From Streptomyces spiralis (lineage in GTDB: Bacteria; Actinomycetota; Actinomycetes; Streptomycetales; Streptomycetaceae), in contig NZ_BNBC01000020.1 of the NCBI RefSeq assembly GCF_014654675.1, positions 62,001 to 126,000 on the forward strand: a stretch of DNA of 64,000 nucleotides, written 5' to 3'. The notes under the pieces are model-generated. The model worked only from the letters and a program-made list of their open reading frames with translations, did no database searches and was not told where the DNA came from. This document shows, in pieces, positions 34,789 to 43,469 of this stretch (its first letter is position 1; each line of letters starts with the position of its first letter). Made by a program: the position numbers and the translations under genes.

Positions 34789-35865
34789 ATGACTCAGGGG
34801 GCCGGTCAGGGACCCGAAGTGGAGCGGACGGCGACGCTGCGCGACTTCCGGGTACCCGCGTATGTGAACGAGACCGGTCCGTACGCCCACAGCACCCACC
34901 CCTCCGAGACCCTCCCGCCGACCGAGGACGGCTACCCGGACGCGTACACGCCCACCCAGCGCGACCTTCCCGTCATCAACCGCGGCGACACCCTCCAGGT
35001 GACCGTGGACCCGGCCTCCGCACCGGCCGCCCAGCCCGTCACCGGGCCCGGCCCGCTGTACGTCGTCGGTGACGTGCACGGCTATCTCGACCAGCTGGTC
35101 GCCGCCCTGCAGGAACAGGGCCTCATCGACTCCGCCGGCCAGTGGTGCGCGGGCACGACGCGGCTGTGGTTCCTCGGCGACTTCACCGACCGCGGCCCGG
35201 ACGGCATCGGCGTCATCGACCTCGTGATGCGGCTGTCCGCCGAGGCAGCCGCCGCCGGCGGCTACTGCAAGGCCCTCATGGGCAACCACGAACTGCTGCT
35301 GCTGGGCGCCAAGCGGTTCGGCGACACCCCCGTCAACTCCGGTGCGGGCACCGCCACCTTCCAAGCCGCCTGGCTGCTCAACGGCGGCCAGAAGTCCGAC
35401 ATGGACCGCCTCCAGGACCACCACCTGCAGTGGATGGCCCGCCTCGACGCCATCGAGGCGGTCGACGGCTATCTGCTCGTGCACTCCGACACCACCGCCT
35501 ACCTCGACTACGGCGACTCGATCGAAGAGGTCAACGACACCGTCCACGACACGCTCACGCGCAACGACGCGGACGAGTGCTGGGACCTGTTCCGCAAATT
35601 CACCAAACGCTTCTCCTTCCGCGACGAGGGCGGCGCCGACGCCGTGCGCTCCCTCCTCGATACGTACGGCGGCACCCGCATCGTTCACGGCCACAGCCCC
35701 ATTCCCTACCTGCTGGGCCAAGTCGGCTCCGAGGACGGCGAAGACACCGCGGGGCCCGTGGTGGAGGGACCGCACGTCTACGCCGACGGACTGGCCATCG
35801 CGATGGACGGCGGCGTGACCATGGCCGGAAAGCTGCTGGTCCAGCAACTTCCGCTGGACGCCTGA
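34789..35865 (+). CDS. Metallophosphoesterase (PPP-type serine/threonine phosphatase-like)
   Basis: 358-aa calcineurin-like phosphoesterase. The order of metal motifs is complete: 'GDVHG' (~96), 'GDFTDRG' (~133), 'GNHE' (~167), 'LVHSD' (~235) and 'VHGHSP' (~302). An ~80-residue N-terminal extension lacks motifs. PPP-type enzymes dephosphorylate proteins or diadenosine polyphosphates; the substrate here is unknown. ATG 34789 follows GGAGGGG. Confidence 0.86.
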   Translation: MTQGAGQGPEVERTATLRDFRVPAYVNETGPYAHSTHPSETLPPTEDGYPDAYTPTQRDLPVINRGDTLQVTVDPASAPAAQPVTGPGPLYVVGDVHGYLDQLVAALQEQGLIDSAGQWCAGTTRLWFLGDFTDRGPDGIGVIDLVMRLSAEAAAAGGYCKALMGNHELLLLGAKRFGDTPVNSGAGTATFQAAWLLNGGQKSDMDRLQDHHLQWMARLDAIEAVDGYLLVHSDTTAYLDYGDSIEEVNDTVHDTLTRNDADECWDLFRKFTKRFSFRDEGGADAVRSLLDTYGGTRIVHGHSPIPYLLGQVGSEDGEDTAGPVVEGPHVYADGLAIAMDGGVTMAGKLLVQQLPLDA

Positions 35866-36057
35866 CCGTTCACCGCGCGAACCTGCCCCGCCGGGCCCGG
35901 GCGCTGCTGGGCACCCAATGGCACCCAATTTGTGAAAACCCCCTGTCACCGCGCGCCGTCACGGCTCTACCATCGGCTTATCCGTAGCAGGCTCCCCTCC
36001 GTTTCTGCCCGACGGCTCGCCGCCATGCGAGCCCCAAGCCCTACGGAGCATCGGGGG

Positions 36058-36918
36058 ATGCACATGAACAGCGTTCCGCAGCACCTGTTGAGCGAGGACC
36101 GCCAGGAATACGAGCGGATCCTCGATGAGGCGCTGCGCTCCGCCCCACACCGCCCGGAACTGGCCGCCCTCGGCCAGCGGCTCAACAGCGAACAGCTGCG
36201 CACCATGGCGCTCAACGCCACTGCCCTGATCACCGCGGCTGCCGCCACCGAGTACCACTACTACGTGAAGGTCCGCGAGGAACTGCGCAGGCCCGCACCG
36301 TCCACCCCGTCGTCCGCCGGCGACACCGGCTCCGGTGAGCCCGGATCGGCCGCGAGCGGGCTCGCCACCACCATGGGCGAGGTCGCCGAGACCACCGGCG
36401 CGGGCGCCGGTGCCGTCGTCGCGGTCCTGGCCCCCGTGCTCGCAGGAGTCGCGGCGGCCCTCTTCCTGCTCGTCGGCTACATCCTGGAGATGCTGGACCC
36501 GGCCCCCGCCTTCGCCCGGACCATGGTCACGGCGGGCTGGGTGTTCGGCGCCGTGACCGCGGCCGCGATCGTCGTCGCCGGCGCAGGGCTGCTGCTCACC
36601 GCCCTGCGCAACCGCCCCTCGCCCGAGAGGGGACCGTACGGCGAACTGGGCGCGGAACTCGCCCAGGCCAAGCAGGCCTGGCACGACGCCCTGCTCGAAC
36701 GCGGCATCGTGCCGTTCCTGCGCGACGCGCTCGCCGCCTCCGGCTCGGCCGCACACCGTACGGACCCGTCGGCACCGAGCGGCCGCATCCCGCAACTCGG
36801 CTACGACCGGCCCGGTTTCAGCAGCCCCGACGACGGCGTCCCGAGCTCCCGCCCGAGCTTCTCCAGCCCGGACTTCACCAGCCCGGACTTCGGAGGCCCC
36901 GAGCACCAGCCGGAGTGA
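36058..36918 (+). CDS. Membrane protein with Ser/Pro-rich C-terminal tail
   Basis: 286-aa protein not recognised. A helical N-terminal part (residues 1-80) is followed by a Gly/Ser linker, two long hydrophobic segments (~118-150 and ~158-185), a helical cytosolic stretch (~200-235), and a disordered tail with near-repeats 'FSSPD' and 'FTSPD'. GGAG 9 nt before ATG 36058 supports this start; ATG 36064 is also possible. It converges on thiC. Confidence 0.65.
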   Translation: MHMNSVPQHLLSEDRQEYERILDEALRSAPHRPELAALGQRLNSEQLRTMALNATALITAAAATEYHYYVKVREELRRPAPSTPSSAGDTGSGEPGSAASGLATTMGEVAETTGAGAGAVVAVLAPVLAGVAAALFLLVGYILEMLDPAPAFARTMVTAGWVFGAVTAAAIVVAGAGLLLTALRNRPSPERGPYGELGAELAQAKQAWHDALLERGIVPFLRDALAASGSAAHRTDPSAPSGRIPQLGYDRPGFSSPDDGVPSSRPSFSSPDFTSPDFGGPEHQPE

Positions 36919-36976
36919 CCAGCGCCCCGGGGCCGCACCGGCCGACTCCCGCAGGGGAAGGCAGCTACGGCACCGG

Positions 36977-37012
36977 CTGGTCCGGGCGGCACACGCGGTG
37001 CCCCCGGACCAG
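36977..37012. terminator. Hairpin between convergent genes (thiC side)
   Basis: Inverted repeat 36977-36992 / 36998-37012 with a 1-nt bulge and a 5-nt loop. It could serve both the membrane protein gene and thiC. Confidence 0.7.
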
Positions 37013-37039
37013 TACGACCACCGTGACGCTCCGCCGCGC

Positions 37040-38824
37040 TCAGTCGGCGATCGGCAGGTACACCCGGTTGCCCGCGGCCGCGAACTCCTTCGACTTCTGA
37101 GCCATGCCCTCCTCGATCTCGCTCCGGCTGGTTCCGTGTTCACGCCGGATGTCCTGCGAGATCTTCATCGAACAGAACTTCGGGCCGCACATCGAGCAGA
37201 AGTGGGCCGTCTTGGCAGGTTCCGCCGGGAGGGTCTCGTCGTGGAACTCCCGTGCCGTGTCCGGGTCGAGGGCGAGGTTGAACTGGTCCTCCCACCGGAA
37301 CTCGAAGCGGGCGTCGGACAGGGCGTCGTCCCACTCCTGCGCACCGGGGTGCCCCTTGGCGAGGTCGGCCGCGTGGGCGGCGATCTTGTAGGTGATGACT
37401 CCGGTCTTGACGTCGTCACGGTTGGGCAGGCCCAAGTGCTCCTTGGGCGTGACGTAGCAGAGCATGGCCGTGCCCCACCAGGCGATCATCGCGGCACCGA
37501 TGCCGGAGGTGATGTGGTCGTACGCCGGAGCGACGTCCGTCGTCAGCGGGCCGAGCGTATAGAACGGAGCTTCATCGCAGATCTCCTGCTGAAGGTCGAT
37601 GTTCTCCTTGATCTTGTGCATCGGGACGTGTCCCGGGCCCTCGATCATGGTCTGTACGTTGAAACGCCTGGCAATGCGGTTGAGTTCCCCGAGCGTGCGC
37701 AACTCCGCGAACTGGGCCTCGTCGTTGGCGTCCGCGATGGAGCCCGGCCTGAGGCCGTCGCCGAGGGAGTACGTGACGTCGTAGGCGGCGAGGATCTCGC
37801 AGAGCTCCTCGAAGTTCTCGTAGAGGAACGACTCCTTGTGGTGCGCGAGACACCAGGCCGCCATGATCGAGCCGCCGCGCGAGACGATGCCGGTCTTGCG
37901 GTTCGCGGTCAGCGGCACATACGCCAGGCGCACGCCGGCGTGGACCGTCATGTAGTCCACGCCCTGTTCGGCCTGCTCGATGACCGTGTCCTTGTAGATC
38001 TCCCAGGTCAGCTCCTCGGCCTTGCCGTCGACCTTCTCCAGGGCCTGGTAGAGCGGCACGGTACCGATGGGGACGGGGGAGTTGCGCAGCACCCACTCAC
38101 GGGTGGTGTGGATGTTGCGGCCGGTGGAGAGGTCCATGACCGTGTCGGCGCCCCAGCGGGTCGCCCAGGTCATCTTCTCGACCTCCTCCTCGATCGAGGA
38201 GGTGACCGCGGAGTTGCCGATGTTGGCGTTGACCTTCACCAGGAACCGCTTGCCGATGATCATCGGCTCGATCTCCGGGTGGTTGACGTTGGCCGGCAGT
38301 ACCGCGCGGCCCGCCGCGATCTCCTCGCGGACGACTTCGGGAGAGACGTTCTCGCGGAGTGCCACGAACTCCATCTCCGGCGTGATCTCCCCGCGGCGCG
38401 CGTACGCGAGCTGCGTCACCGCCTGGCCGGCACGCCCGCGCCGCGGCTGGCGCGGCCGGCCCGGGAACACCGCGTCGAGGTTGCGCAGGCCTCCGCGCGG
38501 AGAGGTGTGCTTGATCCCGTCGTCCTCGGGGCGTACGGGACGGCCCGCGTACTCCTCGGTGTCTCCGCGAGTGATGATCCAGTTCTCCCGCAGCGGTGAC
38601 AGGCCCCTGCGGACATCGGTGTCGACGAGCGGATCGGTGTACGGGCCCGAGGTGTCGTACAGCGTGACCGACTGCCCGTTGGTGAGATGCACCTGACGGA
38701 CCGGCACCCGCAGGTCGGGGCGTGAACCCTCGACATACGCCTTGTGCCAGCCGATGGACTTCCCGGCCTCCTCGGACTTCTCGTCCTGAGCGGAGGCAGG
38801 CGTGCGTGCGTCCTTGTTGGTCAT
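37040..38824 (-). CDS. thiC: Phosphomethylpyrimidine synthase ThiC
   Basis: Radical-SAM enzyme converting AIR to HMP-phosphate in thiamine synthesis, 594 aa, cytosolic. The C-terminal cluster-binding motif C-x2-C-x4-C is in 'CSMCGPKFCSMK' (about residue 546). The N-terminal ThiC-associated domain and 'GGLRNLDAVFPGRPRQPRRG' are typical. Preceded by a TPP riboswitch, so repressed by thiamine pyrophosphate. ATG 38824 follows GGGAGTAGG, part of the riboswitch 3' end. Confidence 0.97.
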   Translation of the reverse strand: MTNKDARTPASAQDEKSEEAGKSIGWHKAYVEGSRPDLRVPVRQVHLTNGQSVTLYDTSGPYTDPLVDTDVRRGLSPLRENWIITRGDTEEYAGRPVRPEDDGIKHTSPRGGLRNLDAVFPGRPRQPRRGRAGQAVTQLAYARRGEITPEMEFVALRENVSPEVVREEIAAGRAVLPANVNHPEIEPMIIGKRFLVKVNANIGNSAVTSSIEEEVEKMTWATRWGADTVMDLSTGRNIHTTREWVLRNSPVPIGTVPLYQALEKVDGKAEELTWEIYKDTVIEQAEQGVDYMTVHAGVRLAYVPLTANRKTGIVSRGGSIMAAWCLAHHKESFLYENFEELCEILAAYDVTYSLGDGLRPGSIADANDEAQFAELRTLGELNRIARRFNVQTMIEGPGHVPMHKIKENIDLQQEICDEAPFYTLGPLTTDVAPAYDHITSGIGAAMIAWWGTAMLCYVTPKEHLGLPNRDDVKTGVITYKIAAHAADLAKGHPGAQEWDDALSDARFEFRWEDQFNLALDPDTAREFHDETLPAEPAKTAHFCSMCGPKFCSMKISQDIRREHGTSRSEIEEGMAQKSKEFAAAGNRVYLPIAD

Positions 38825-38897
38825 GAGACCTACTCCCTACGCCGGCATTACCCGGTAACAGGTTCGGCGGTCGACGCAGCAGCTCTCGTCTGCCGGC

Positions 38898-38911
38898 GTT
38901 TCATGTGAAAC
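38898..38911. promoter_or_regulatory. parS: parS-like site (13/14) in riboswitch insertion
   Basis: GTTTCATGTGAAAC, one mismatch. It is one of a pair 21 bp apart in the thiC leader. Confidence 0.6.
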
Positions 38912-38918
38912 ATCACTC

Positions 38919-38932
38919 GTTCCACGTGAAAC
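38919..38932. promoter_or_regulatory. parS: parS-like site (13/14) in riboswitch insertion
   Basis: GTTCCACGTGAAAC, one mismatch, 21 bp (two helical turns) from the copy at 38898. Confidence 0.6.
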
Positions 38933-39065
38933 ATCGCAAAGACGAAGGTCAGCGCCCTCTCAGCCCGGTGCTCCGAGCTCCCGCGTGTGCAAAGGTGTCT
39001 CCACGCTAGCGCCATTTGTGGCGCGCTGAACAGTGGGCCCCTGCCGTTCTTGCGATGATCTGGCG

Positions 39066-40430
39066 GTGACCACGACACAGCAGTCCCCCCATGGGCCCCC
39101 TCCCGGGAGCGGCGGCGGACACGGGCATGCGCACGGCCACAGCCATGGACCCGCCGCCCCCGTCTCCCAGCACCTCCGCAAGGTCATCGCAGCCATCCTG
39201 ATCCCGTTCGCCGCCGCGGTCGTGGTCGGGCTCGTGGTGCTCTGGCCCGGTGGCGCGCCTTCGCACCAGCGCACCGGTGTGGGCTTCGACCGGCAGACAC
39301 AGCAGGCCACGGTCACCGAAGTGGTGGCGGTGAGCTGCAAGTCGGTGAACGCCTCCGGGGACACGCCGACCGGCGACACCTCGACGGCCGAGGGCTCCTC
39401 CGCGCAGGCACAGGCGACCGGCACCTGCAAGAAGGCCACGGTCCGTGTCGACACCGGCAACGACAAGGGACGCACCTTCACCGAGATCGTGCAGCCGGAC
39501 CAGTCACGGCAGTTGCACCAGGGCGAGAAGGTCGTGGTCGCCTACGAGCCCTCCGCCCCCAAAGACCTTCAGTACTCGGTCACCGACGTCAACCGGCGCT
39601 TCCCGATGGCGCTCCTGGCCGGTGTCTTCGCGCTCGCCGTCGTGGTCGTCGGGCGGATGCGGGGCGTCATGGCGCTGATCGCGCTGGCCGTCAGCTTCCT
39701 GGTGCTGAACCTGTTCGTCCTGCCCGCGATCCTGCAGGGTTCGAACCCGCTGCTCGTGGCCGTGGTGGGGTCGAGCGCCATCATGCTGATCGCCCTGTAC
39801 ATGTGTCACGGTCTGTCCGCCCGCACATCGGTGGCGGTGCTCGGCACGCTGATCTCGCTGGTGCTGATCGGCATCCTGGGCTCGCTGTTCATCGGCTGGG
39901 CCGCGCTCACCGGCAACACCGACGACAACACCGGCCTGATCCATGGCCTGTACCCGTCGATCGACATGAGCGGTCTGCTGCTCGCCGGGGTCATCATCGG
40001 CTCGCTCGGCGTCCTCGACGACGTGACCGTGACGCAGACCTCGGCGGTCTGGGAGCTGCACGAGGCCAACCCGGCGATGGGCTGGCGCGGGCTGTACCGC
40101 GCGGGCATCCGCATCGGCCGCGACCACATCGCGTCCGTCGTCAACACCCTTGTCCTGGCCTACGCGGGCGCGGCACTTCCGCTGCTGCTGCTCTTCTCCA
40201 TCGCGCAGAGCAGCGTGGGAACCGTCGCCAACAGTGAGCTGGTCGCGGAGGAGATCGTCCGCACACTGGTGGGCTCGATCGGCCTGGTCGCCTCCGTGCC
40301 GGTCACCACCGCCCTGGCGGCCCTCGTGGTCTCGGCCGACCGTACGGGTACCGGGCCGATGCCCGCGCGAGCGATGCCCGGCGCGCCGGCTCCCGCGCGC
40401 GGCGGCAGGGGGCGACGGCGCAAGCGGTGA
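39066..40430 (+). CDS. YibE/F-family membrane protein with His-rich N-terminus
   Basis: 454-aa integral membrane protein. A cytosolic His/Gly-rich segment 'GGGHGHAHGHSHG' (~15-27) precedes the first helix. A ~110-residue extracytoplasmic domain follows, then about seven helices with the YibE/F signature 'GVLDDVTVTQTSAVWELHEANP'. The His run suggests metal binding. The family is poorly characterised; a transporter role is inferred. GTG 39066, with no clear RBS. Divergent from thiC. Confidence 0.82.
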   Translation: MTTTQQSPHGPPPGSGGGHGHAHGHSHGPAAPVSQHLRKVIAAILIPFAAAVVVGLVVLWPGGAPSHQRTGVGFDRQTQQATVTEVVAVSCKSVNASGDTPTGDTSTAEGSSAQAQATGTCKKATVRVDTGNDKGRTFTEIVQPDQSRQLHQGEKVVVAYEPSAPKDLQYSVTDVNRRFPMALLAGVFALAVVVVGRMRGVMALIALAVSFLVLNLFVLPAILQGSNPLLVAVVGSSAIMLIALYMCHGLSARTSVAVLGTLISLVLIGILGSLFIGWAALTGNTDDNTGLIHGLYPSIDMSGLLLAGVIIGSLGVLDDVTVTQTSAVWELHEANPAMGWRGLYRAGIRIGRDHIASVVNTLVLAYAGAALPLLLLFSIAQSSVGTVANSELVAEEIVRTLVGSIGLVASVPVTTALAALVVSADRTGTGPMPARAMPGAPAPARGGRGRRRKR

Positions 40431-40520
40431 TCCCGGGGCACCGGATCTCCCGCCGCTTCATGTGACCCGCGTACGCGGTGAAGCGTTACGCCACCGCACA
40501 CGGCCCGTTGCCGAAACGCT

Positions 40521-40958
40521 TCAGCCCGCGCTCTGTTCCTCGGCCAGAATGCGCCCCAGGGCCTCGTCGAGGTGCGCGTCGAAGTCGGCCAGAGCGCCCT
40601 CCTGGCCCAGCGGCACCAACTTGTCCGTGCGGTCCAGGAACGCCACGAGAGGTGCCGTGGAGGAACGGAACAGCGCCCGGTCGCTGCCGACCTGAAGACG
40701 GATCAGGACCTCGCTCAGCGAGTCCGCGTCCGCGGGCGAGATCCGGACATCGCCGTCCCCGCACGGTGTGCCCACCCCGTCGATGAGCAGCTCCCGTCCG
40801 AAGGCCCAGGTCACGGGAGCATCTCCGGGCAAGTGGAACGTCAGCCGTACGGCGTAGGGATCACAGGTCTCGTACCGCAGCTCCACCGGGATGCGGAAGG
40901 AGAGCTCCTCGGACACGAGAAAGCTCATCATGACCTCTGCCTGTACGGACTCGCGCAT
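40521..40958 (-). CDS. ssgA: SsgA, sporulation-specific cell-division activator
   Basis: 145-aa SsgA-like protein unique to sporulating actinomycetes. The sequence 'MRESVQAEVMMSFLVSEE', 'DAPVTWAFGREL' and the end 'FDAHLDEALGRILAEEQSAG' match SsgA itself rather than SsgB-G. SsgA positions septa and localises SsgB, which recruits FtsZ. Its activator gene ssgR lies directly upstream, as in S. coelicolor. Confidence 0.95.
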   Translation of the reverse strand: MRESVQAEVMMSFLVSEELSFRIPVELRYETCDPYAVRLTFHLPGDAPVTWAFGRELLIDGVGTPCGDGDVRISPADADSLSEVLIRLQVGSDRALFRSSTAPLVAFLDRTDKLVPLGQEGALADFDAHLDEALGRILAEEQSAG

Positions 40959-41055
40959 CGCTACCCCGTCATCTGCCGTCGACTGGCCGGGAATCATCCC
41001 CGTGACACTGTGGCATCTTGCTGAACGTACACAACAGATCACAAGGAGTAAGTTT

Positions 41056-41955
41056 TCAGATACTGATAGCGAGTGCGAGGGTGCCGGCACACCGTTCCAC
41101 CTCGTGCTGCAGTTGCAGCGCCGCGGGCATCAGCCGGTCGTCCTGGTGGGCGGGAAGCGACAGGGCGATCGTCACCGCCGTCGCGCCCACCGTGATGGGA
41201 ACGGCCGCGCAGACCGTCCCCAGGGCGTACTCCCGGCGCTCCGTCACCGGCTGCATCCGGCGCATCCGTTCCAGACGCCGCAGGAAGCTGTGATTGTCAC
41301 GGACCGTGTACGGAGTGACGGACCGCACGGGATAGCGGTCGAGATGGTCGCGGCGGGCACCGTCGTCCAGCTGGGACAGCAGGCACTGGCCGATGGCGTG
41401 CGCATGCCCGGTCTCCCGGAAGTCGGCCCACTCCTCCACCGCCGGATTGGCCGGGGTGTCGGAGACGCTCATGACCTCGATCTCGCCGTCCCGGTACATC
41501 GCGTAGTACACGGGTGCACCGATCAGATCACGCCATTGTGCGAGCGTCTCGACGATCGTGGTGCGACGTTTCTGCGCGGCTCCGCTGCTGCCGAGTCGCT
41601 CGGCAGCCTCGCCCAGGAAGAACAGCCCCCGCTCGCGGTACAGGTAGCCCTCGTGGACCAGGGTGCGCAACAGGTGGTAGGCGGTAGGAAGGGCGAGGCC
41701 GGTCTCACGGGCCAGCTGTTTCGCCGGGGCCCCGTACTCGTGGCGCGCGACGGTTTCCAGCAGGCGCATCGCGCGCTGCACCGATCCGATGAGGGTCTGC
41801 TGCGGCTGTGCGGCCTGCTCCTCCAGCGTCCCGGCGTAGGACTGCTCCACCGGCGGCGCGGAGCGCGGCTGTGCGGGGAGTCCCGTGGAACGGGACGGCG
41901 TCCGGGGGCCGGGAGGCGCGTGCGGTTCTGCGGGTGCGGTGTCAACCGTGGCCAA
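41056..41955 (-). CDS. ssgR: SsgR, IclR-family activator of ssgA
   Basis: IclR-type regulator, 299 aa as drawn. HTH 'PAKQLARETGLALPTAYHLLRTL' at ~78-100, then the effector domain ('TERREYALGTVCAAVPI' near 245). In S. coelicolor SsgR activates ssgA independently of the whi cascade. TTG 41955 is preceded by GGGAG. The first ~50 residues are Pro/Ala-rich, so a later start (for example GTG 41850) is possible. It lies 97 nt before ssgA. Confidence 0.9.
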   Translation of the reverse strand: MATVDTAPAEPHAPPGPRTPSRSTGLPAQPRSAPPVEQSYAGTLEEQAAQPQQTLIGSVQRAMRLLETVARHEYGAPAKQLARETGLALPTAYHLLRTLVHEGYLYRERGLFFLGEAAERLGSSGAAQKRRTTIVETLAQWRDLIGAPVYYAMYRDGEIEVMSVSDTPANPAVEEWADFRETGHAHAIGQCLLSQLDDGARRDHLDRYPVRSVTPYTVRDNHSFLRRLERMRRMQPVTERREYALGTVCAAVPITVGATAVTIALSLPAHQDDRLMPAALQLQHEVERCAGTLALAISI

Positions 41956-42153
41956 GGGTCACTCCCGTAGCACGAGGGGGCAGCCCGTGCGGGGAAACAC
42001 GGGTGGGGAAACGCTGCCCGCGGGGGTCCTGCCCCCACGTCGTTGCCCAGACCCTATCCGCCCGCCACCGCTTTCGGACGGCCTGTCCGGGAAACTTCCC
42101 TCCCGCGAGGGAACCGGCGATTCCTGTTACCGATCACCGGTGTCCCTGCGTAC

Positions 42154-42366
42154 TCACCAGTCGCCGCGCGAGGAGGACCCCGCCATGAACTTCCGCACGA
42201 CGTAGATCAGGCCGCCGACCAGAGCCACGAAGACCAGCAGCTTGAACAGCAGCCCGATCACGAAGCCCACCACGCTCGCTATCAGGCCGCCGAAGACGAC
42301 CAGGGCGATGACCGGCACCGCGATCCACTTCACCCACCACGGCAGACCCGCGAAGATCTCTCGCAT
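42154..42366 (-). CDS. Small membrane protein (DUF5326-like)
   Basis: 70 aa with two hydrophobic helices (~12-32 and ~34-58) and start 'MREIFAGLPWWVKWIAVP'. Short C-terminal tail 'GSSSRGDW'. Widespread in streptomycetes as I recall, with no known function. GAGG precedes ATG 42366. Confidence 0.75.
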   Translation of the reverse strand: MREIFAGLPWWVKWIAVPVIALVVFGGLIASVVGFVIGLLFKLLVFVALVGGLIYVVRKFMAGSSSRGDW

Positions 42367-42545
42367 TACCCTCGTCCTTACCTCTCCGCCGGCCCAGCGC
42401 CGGTGTCCGTCGGTGCCCCGCACCCCATGGTGCCGGGCACTGCCGATGTCCTGCACTCGATGCTATGGCCGTCAGCGGCTCCGGCGGGGGCTTCGCACCC
42501 TTGTCCTCCCCTGACCGTCCCCCTAGGGAACCCTGAGAAGGTGCC

Positions 42546-42863
42546 TCAGGCTTCCGGCGGAGAGAAGACCACCAGGACCCGCAGATCCTCGCTGATGTGA
42601 TGGAACTTGTGGGCGACCCCGGCCGGTACGTACACCACGCTGCCGCGGGCCACCTCGGTCGTCTCCAGGCCGACCGTGATCGAGGCGCGGCCGCTGACGA
42701 CGAAGTACACCTCGTCCTGGTGGTGCGGCTTCTGCGGGTCATGCTCGCCCGCGTCCAGCGCGTACAGACCGACCGACATGTTCCGTTCCCGCAGGAACTG
42801 GAGATAGGCGCCGTCGTGGGCGGCCCGCTCCGCCTCCAGTTCGTCCAGCCGGAATGCCTTCAT
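42546..42863 (-). CDS. Cupin-domain protein
   Basis: 105-aa single-domain cupin: 'PHHQDEVYFVVSGRA' (motif 1, His/His/Glu ligands at ~48-53) and 'VYVPAGVAHKFHHIS' (motif 2, His). A small metal-binding beta-barrel, perhaps a sensor or isomerase. ATG 42863 follows GAGG; only 48 bp separate it from the divergent holin-like gene, so promoters must overlap. Confidence 0.82.
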   Translation of the reverse strand: MKAFRLDELEAERAAHDGAYLQFLRERNMSVGLYALDAGEHDPQKPHHQDEVYFVVSGRASITVGLETTEVARGSVVYVPAGVAHKFHHISEDLRVLVVFSPPEA

Positions 42864-42911
42864 CGTCCTCGCCCGTATCCGTGATCGATCTCTTCTGCCA
42901 CGATCAGACAC

Positions 42912-43289
42912 ATGAAGAATTTCGTAGTCAAGACGATCGCCAACGCGGGCGCACTGGCGGTCGCCGTCTGGCTGCTCGACAAGATCACGCTCACCGGCGA
43001 CAGCACCGCGAAGAAGGCCGGCACGCTGATCGTCGTCGCCCTGGTCTTCGGCCTGGTGAACTTCCTGGTCAAGCCGGTGGTGAAGGTGCTGACCTTCCCG
43101 CTGTTCCTCCTGACGCTCGGCCTGATCACCCTGGTCGTCAACGCGCTGATGCTGCTGCTGACGTCGTGGGTGTGCGGCAAGCTCGAGCTCAGCTTCCATG
43201 TCGAGGGCTTCTGGACAGCCGTCGTCGGCGGTCTGATCGTCTCGGTCGTCTCCTGGGCACTGCACATGGTTCTGCCGGACGAGGACTGA
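42912..43289 (+). CDS. Phage-holin-family-4 type membrane protein
   Basis: 125 aa with four hydrophobic helices ('IANAGALAVAVWLLD', 'GTLIVVALVFGLVNFLV', 'FPLFLLTLGLITLVVNALML', 'FWTAVVGGLIVSVVSW'). Matches the chromosomal 'phage holin family 4/YvlD' class rather than a prophage gene; no lysis partner is nearby. Function unknown. Confidence 0.82.
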   Translation: MKNFVVKTIANAGALAVAVWLLDKITLTGDSTAKKAGTLIVVALVFGLVNFLVKPVVKVLTFPLFLLTLGLITLVVNALMLLLTSWVCGKLELSFHVEGFWTAVVGGLIVSVVSWALHMVLPDED

Positions 43290-43469
43290 CCGAGGAGGCC
43301 AGCCCCGCGCCCGCGCCGCGTCGCGGGCGCACCGATCGCCGCAGGTACACCGACCGCCACAGGCGCACCACGGGGGCCTGGACGCTGTCCGAGGGTGTCC
43401 TGAGATGGTGGAGGAAGCGGGCCCGGGGCTGCCGGCCGCGGTACGAGAGCGTGTGAAGGGACGGGCGGT

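Larger units (their letters stand above)
38831..39000 (-). ncRNA. TPP riboswitch (THI element) with enlarged variable arm
   Basis: On the minus strand the 5' half shows GCGGGAGCTCGG, a CTCGG-AGCA-CCGGG stem and the invariant CTGAGA. The 3' half shows GAACCTG, CCGGGTAATGCCGGC and GTAGGGA, ending just before the thiC RBS. Between CTGAGA and GACCGC lies an insertion of about 85 nt, longer than the usual short optional stem, containing two parS-like palindromes. TPP binding presumably hides the RBS. Confidence 0.9.

Noticed and set aside
38848..38937. Short upstream frame starting M-F-H-V in the thiC leader
   Set aside because: It is produced by the parS-like repeats within the riboswitch; no RBS was found. 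Noted in findings but not called as a gene.
42912..43289. Prophage remnant
   Set aside because: The holin-like protein stands alone, without lysin, integrase or other phage genes, and belongs to a widespread chromosomal family.
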